The position numbers and the translations under genes were made by a program. Below are positions 61,305-64,000 of a stretch of 64,000 nucleotides of DNA, in pieces. The DNA comes from CAZUQP01 sp964622455. Lineage in GTDB: Bacteria > Pseudomonadota > Gammaproteobacteria > DSM-16500. The stretch is taken from contig CAZUQP010000022.1 in assembly GCA_964622455.1 (NCBI GenBank), forward strand, positions 62,001-126,000, written 5' to 3'. A model generated the notes under the pieces. The model saw only the letters and a list, made by a program, of their open reading frames with translations. It had not been told where the DNA came from and ran no database searches. Position 1 is the stretch's first letter. Each line of letters starts with the position of its first letter.

Positions 61305-62249
61305 ATGATTTCTAGAAGCGAAAAAATTATTATCACCGGTGCTGCGGGTCTGGTAGGACAAAATCTTATATTGCATTTACAAGAGAAAGGTTATCAAAAT
61401 ATTATTGCATTGGATAAACAGAAAGATAACCTCCAAGTCTTAAAAAAATTTAATCCTAATATTACAACTGTCCATGCAGATTTAGCGGAACGCGGGCAAT
61501 GGGGAAATTTTTTTGAAAATTGCCAGATAGCAATTCTTTTGCATGCGCAAATTACCGGATTACATTATGAAAATTTTGTTAAAAATACTATTACTGCTAC
61601 TGAAAATGTACTAGCTGCTATTAAATATTACAAAGTATCTTATACTGTACATGTCAGTTCATCTGTTGTTAATTCTGTAGCAAAAGATTTTTATACAATA
61701 TCCAAACAACGACAAGAAGAAATAGTATTAGAGAGTGGTATATCTTGTTGTGTTTTAAGGCCAACTTTAATGTTTGGTTGGTTTGATCCAAAACATCTAG
61801 GTTGGTTATCGCGGTTTATGGAAAAAAGCCCGCTATTTCCAATTCCTGGACATGGCCAATATATTAGGCAACCATTATATAGTCGTGATTTTTGCAGAAT
61901 CATTATTGCAGCAATAGAAAAAAAACCGATAAATAAGATCTATGATATTGTTGGCCAAGAAAAAATTTCTTACGTTGATCTTATTAAATCTATTAAGAAA
62001 GCAAAAAAACTGAAAACGTTAGTAGTAAAAATTCCTTATAGAACATTTTATTTGCTACTCAAATGTTATGCATTAATAAGTAAAAACCCGCCTTTTACAG
62101 CGGACCAACTGAAGGCGCTCACAGCAGGAGACTATTTTTCTGGAATCGATCCGCAGGAAATTTTTGGGGTACCCATGACATCGCTTAATAAAGCAATCGA
62201 GGAAACTTTCACTCACCCAGTATATAGCCCAATCATTTTGGAGAGATAA
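61305..62249 (+). CDS. NAD-dependent epimerase/dehydratase (extended SDR)
   Basis: A 314-residue protein. The Rossmann motif GAAGLVGQNL is near residue 12 and the active site has Ser in VHVSSSVVNS and YxxxK in FYTISKQRQ. LRPTLMFGWFDP, then RQPLYSRDFCRIIIAAI, is typical of extended SDRs acting on nucleotide sugars or other sugar substrates. The mycobacterial 2-epimerase partner DprE2 is a classical SDR, so this may serve a different step. It stands between the HAD-UbiA and the FAD oxidoreductase genes with short gaps. Confidence 0.85.
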   Translation: MISRSEKIIITGAAGLVGQNLILHLQEKGYQNIIALDKQKDNLQVLKKFNPNITTVHADLAERGQWGNFFENCQIAILLHAQITGLHYENFVKNTITATENVLAAIKYYKVSYTVHVSSSVVNSVAKDFYTISKQRQEEIVLESGISCCVLRPTLMFGWFDPKHLGWLSRFMEKSPLFPIPGHGQYIRQPLYSRDFCRIIIAAIEKKPINKIYDIVGQEKISYVDLIKSIKKAKKLKTLVVKIPYRTFYLLLKCYALISKNPPFTADQLKALTAGDYFSGIDPQEIFGVPMTSLNKAIEETFTHPVYSPIILER

Positions 62250-62253
62250 CGTG

Positions 62254-63546
62254 ATGCAAAAAATTGCAGTCATTGGCGCGGGTCCTATGGGCCTGATGTG
62301 TTCATATGAATTATTAAAAAAGGGATTTCAGGTCACTTTATTTGAAAGAGATAGCCGTATTGGCGGCATGTCGGCCTCATTTGATTTAGGAGGAACATCC
62401 ATTGAGCGTTTTTATCATTTTATTTGTGGAACAGATAAACCTACTTTTGATTTGCTAAAAGAGTTAGGTATTGATAATAAGCTCATGTGGGAAGAAACTA
62501 AGATGGGTTTTTACTATGAGGGGAAACTTTACCCGTGGGGTGATCCTATTAGTTTGCTTAAATTTCCAAAACTAGGGATGTTGACTAAACTACGTTACGG
62601 GATACATGTTTTTTACTCTAAAAATATTCTAGAGTGGAAAAAATTAGATAAAAAAAATGCTATTTCATGGATAAAAAAATGGATAGGAAAAAAAGGTTTT
62701 GATGTTCTATGGGGCAGTTTATTTCATCTTAAGTTTTATGAATATCAACATGACTTATCTGCAGCATGGGTTGCTGCACGAATTAAGCGGGTAGCAAGAT
62801 CACGTAAAAGTATTCTTAAGGAATCACTTGGTTATTTGCACGGAGGATCAGACACTTTACTTAACGCAATGGAGGAGAGAATAAATAATTTTGGCGGTAA
62901 AATTATCCTTAATGCAGATGTCAATCAGATTGTTATTCAGGATAATCAAGTTCATGGAGTAAAAGTTGCGGATGAGATAATGCGTTTTGATAAAGTCATT
63001 TCAACCATTCCTATTCCATATTTACTTAATCTGATACCCAATTTACCAAAAGATTTATACGATCAAATTTCAGATATTAAAAATGTAGGCGTAAGATGTG
63101 TCGTTCTAAAACTTAAGAAAAAATTTTCACCTTATTTTTGGATGAACATTAATGATTCTAAAATGGCAATACCAGGAATCATTGAATATTCCAATTTAAA
63201 TCCATCTGTAGGAAATGTAGTGTATGTTCCCTATTACATGCCGCAATCACATCCAAAATATCAATTAAATGACGAAGTATATTTTAGCGAGGTTATGCAG
63301 TATTTAAAGAGAATTAATCCAGAGTTCACGCAAGATTGGGTGTTAGCTTCCCATGTGGCACGTTATAGTTTTGCGCAAACTGTTTGTACAACACGTTTTT
63401 TTGATAAATTACCCTCAATGAAAACACGCATGAGTGGTTTTTATATGGCGGATACAGCTTTTTATTATCCGGAGGATCGTTCTATTTCGGAGAGTATTAT
63501 GCTGGGTTCTAAACTTGCAAAAGCCGCTTTAGATGATGTTCAATGA
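62254..63546 (+). CDS. FAD-dependent oxidoreductase (amine-oxidase/UDP-galactopyranose-mutase-like)
   Basis: A 430-residue flavoprotein. The FAD-binding motif GAGPMGLMCSYELLKKGFQVTLFERD is followed by RIGGMSAS, and the C-terminal FYMADTAFYYPEDRSISESIM closes the FAD site. The fold is that of protoporphyrinogen oxidase, amine oxidase and UDP-galactopyranose mutase. The role is unclear; it may act on a sugar or lipid-linked intermediate. GGAGAG lies eight bases before the ATG at 62254; a GTG one codon earlier is an alternative. Its stop overlaps the next start as ATGA. Confidence 0.8.
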   Translation: MQKIAVIGAGPMGLMCSYELLKKGFQVTLFERDSRIGGMSASFDLGGTSIERFYHFICGTDKPTFDLLKELGIDNKLMWEETKMGFYYEGKLYPWGDPISLLKFPKLGMLTKLRYGIHVFYSKNILEWKKLDKKNAISWIKKWIGKKGFDVLWGSLFHLKFYEYQHDLSAAWVAARIKRVARSRKSILKESLGYLHGGSDTLLNAMEERINNFGGKIILNADVNQIVIQDNQVHGVKVADEIMRFDKVISTIPIPYLLNLIPNLPKDLYDQISDIKNVGVRCVVLKLKKKFSPYFWMNINDSKMAIPGIIEYSNLNPSVGNVVYVPYYMPQSHPKYQLNDEVYFSEVMQYLKRINPEFTQDWVLASHVARYSFAQTVCTTRFFDKLPSMKTRMSGFYMADTAFYYPEDRSISESIMLGSKLAKAALDDVQ

Positions 63547-64000
63547 ATTACAATAGCTGGGGAAATTATCCCATTGTTAATCCGTCAAATATTTGGCACA
63601 TCTATTGGCGCGATCAAGAAATTCCATTTAATAATGTAGATAATTTTTTTCTCTGTTATGCGCAAGGAAAAAGCTACGGCGATAGTTGTCTGAACGAAAA
63701 TGGAATTTTACTGGATACGAAAAAACTGAATCGTTTTATTTCATTTGATTTACAAAGAGGAGTAATACGCTGTGAAGCGGGGATTACTTTTGCAGAAATA
63801 TTACAAATTATTGTACCGAATAATTGGTTTTTACCTGTTGTGCCGGGCACACAATTCATTTCTCTAGGGGGTGCTATTGCTAATGATATTCATGGGAAAA
63901 ATCATCATCATGCAGGCACCTTTGGGCGCTACGTTAAGTGTTTTGAATTATTAAAATCGGATGGGACACGTTTATTTTGTTCGCCTGAGCATAATTCTGG
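63543..64000 (+). CDS. dprE1: DprE1-like decaprenylphosphoryl-ribose 2-oxidase, 3' end outside the window
   Basis: The open frame from the ATG at 63543 runs to the end of the window without a stop (152 codons). It encodes an FAD-binding PCMH domain with GKSYGDSCLN, CEAGITFAEIL and WFLPVVPGTQFISLGGAIAN followed by DIHGKNHHHAGTFG. The last block, with HGKNHH, is the signature of DprE1, which oxidises the 2-hydroxyl of decaprenylphosphoryl ribose on the way to the arabinose donor. The overlap ATGA with the upstream FAD gene shows an operon. The C-terminal half, including the Cys known as the target of benzothiazinones in mycobacteria, is outside the window. Confidence 0.85.
   Translation, partial: MNYNSWGNYPIVNPSNIWHIYWRDQEIPFNNVDNFFLCYAQGKSYGDSCLNENGILLDTKKLNRFISFDLQRGVIRCEAGITFAEILQIIVPNNWFLPVVPGTQFISLGGAIANDIHGKNHHHAGTFGRYVKCFELLKSDGTRLFCSPEHNS

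Noticed and set aside
1..64000. tRNA, rRNA, insertion sequences or CRISPR arrays
   Set aside because: Reading by eye found no cloverleaf with a GGTTCGA-type arm, no transposase gene and no regularly spaced repeats; a covariance-model search would be needed to exclude small RNAs.

Overview
The window is a densely coded, AT-rich chromosomal segment of a gammaproteobacterium. The order fabF-mltG-tmk-holB-tatD-lolC-lolD-comEC, the smc-zipA-ligA set, the purB-hflD-mnmA set and icd-clpS-clpA all fit this class. SMC rather than MukB, several proteins of eukaryotic type and a possible PmrA-type promoter box suggest Legionellales, most likely near Coxiellaceae/Aquicella. That placement is an inference from content; no rRNA gene is present to test it.

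Layout. 1-9.3 kb: fatty-acid, peptidoglycan, thymidylate, replication and lipoprotein-export genes on the plus strand, ending with the DNA-uptake channel comEC. 9.3-10.75 kb: a histidine kinase and a receiver-only response regulator on the minus strand. 10.8-17.1 kb: smc, zipA, ligA. 17.1-21.8 kb (minus): a small coiled-coil membrane protein, a DUF2845 exported protein, purB, hflD, mnmA and an outer-membrane barrel. 22.1-26.2 kb: icd, clpS, clpA. 26.2-27.9 kb (minus): trxB, a degenerate J-domain protein, infA. 28-34.8 kb: ftsK, then an accessory islet (a BrnT/BrnA-type toxin-antitoxin pair and an ankyrin-type effector candidate), then lolA and rarA. 34.8-40.2 kb: DUF29, a Pit phosphate transporter with its DUF47 partner, an SH3/NlpC-P60 hydrolase, a DMT transporter and a TumE/TumA-type toxin-antitoxin pair. 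40.3-45.5 kb: mfd and NAD-malic enzyme. 45.5-51 kb: an exported protein, an unequal SMR pair, GDPD, a cNMP-binding patatin phospholipase, cvpA and a TonB-like protein. 51-56.8 kb (minus): an EEP-fold phosphodiesterase, the methylcitrate operon prpB-prpC-prpD and an outer-membrane barrel. 57-58.5 kb: pirin and DoxX.

The most interesting region is 58.5-64.0 kb. It holds a GT-C-like membrane protein, a HAD-UbiA fusion resembling decaprenyl-phosphate phosphoribosyltransferase, an extended SDR, an FAD oxidoreductase and the start of a DprE1-like oxidase. Together they look like a pathway for polyprenyl-phosphoryl D-arabinofuranose, the arabinan donor known best from mycobacteria. The second notable locus is the ankyrin-type protein at 31.0-32.7 kb. 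Its proline-rich linker carries both a PTAP and a PPPY motif, the two classical viral late-domain motifs, and its promoter region has a PmrA-like direct repeat.

Non-coding features include two copies of one palindromic repeat (before mltG and before icd), a perfect 24-bp inverted repeat before tmk, a 107-bp nested palindrome after the tonB-like gene, and several intrinsic terminators. No gap without a gene exceeds 300 bases. I saw no tRNA, rRNA, insertion sequence or CRISPR array.
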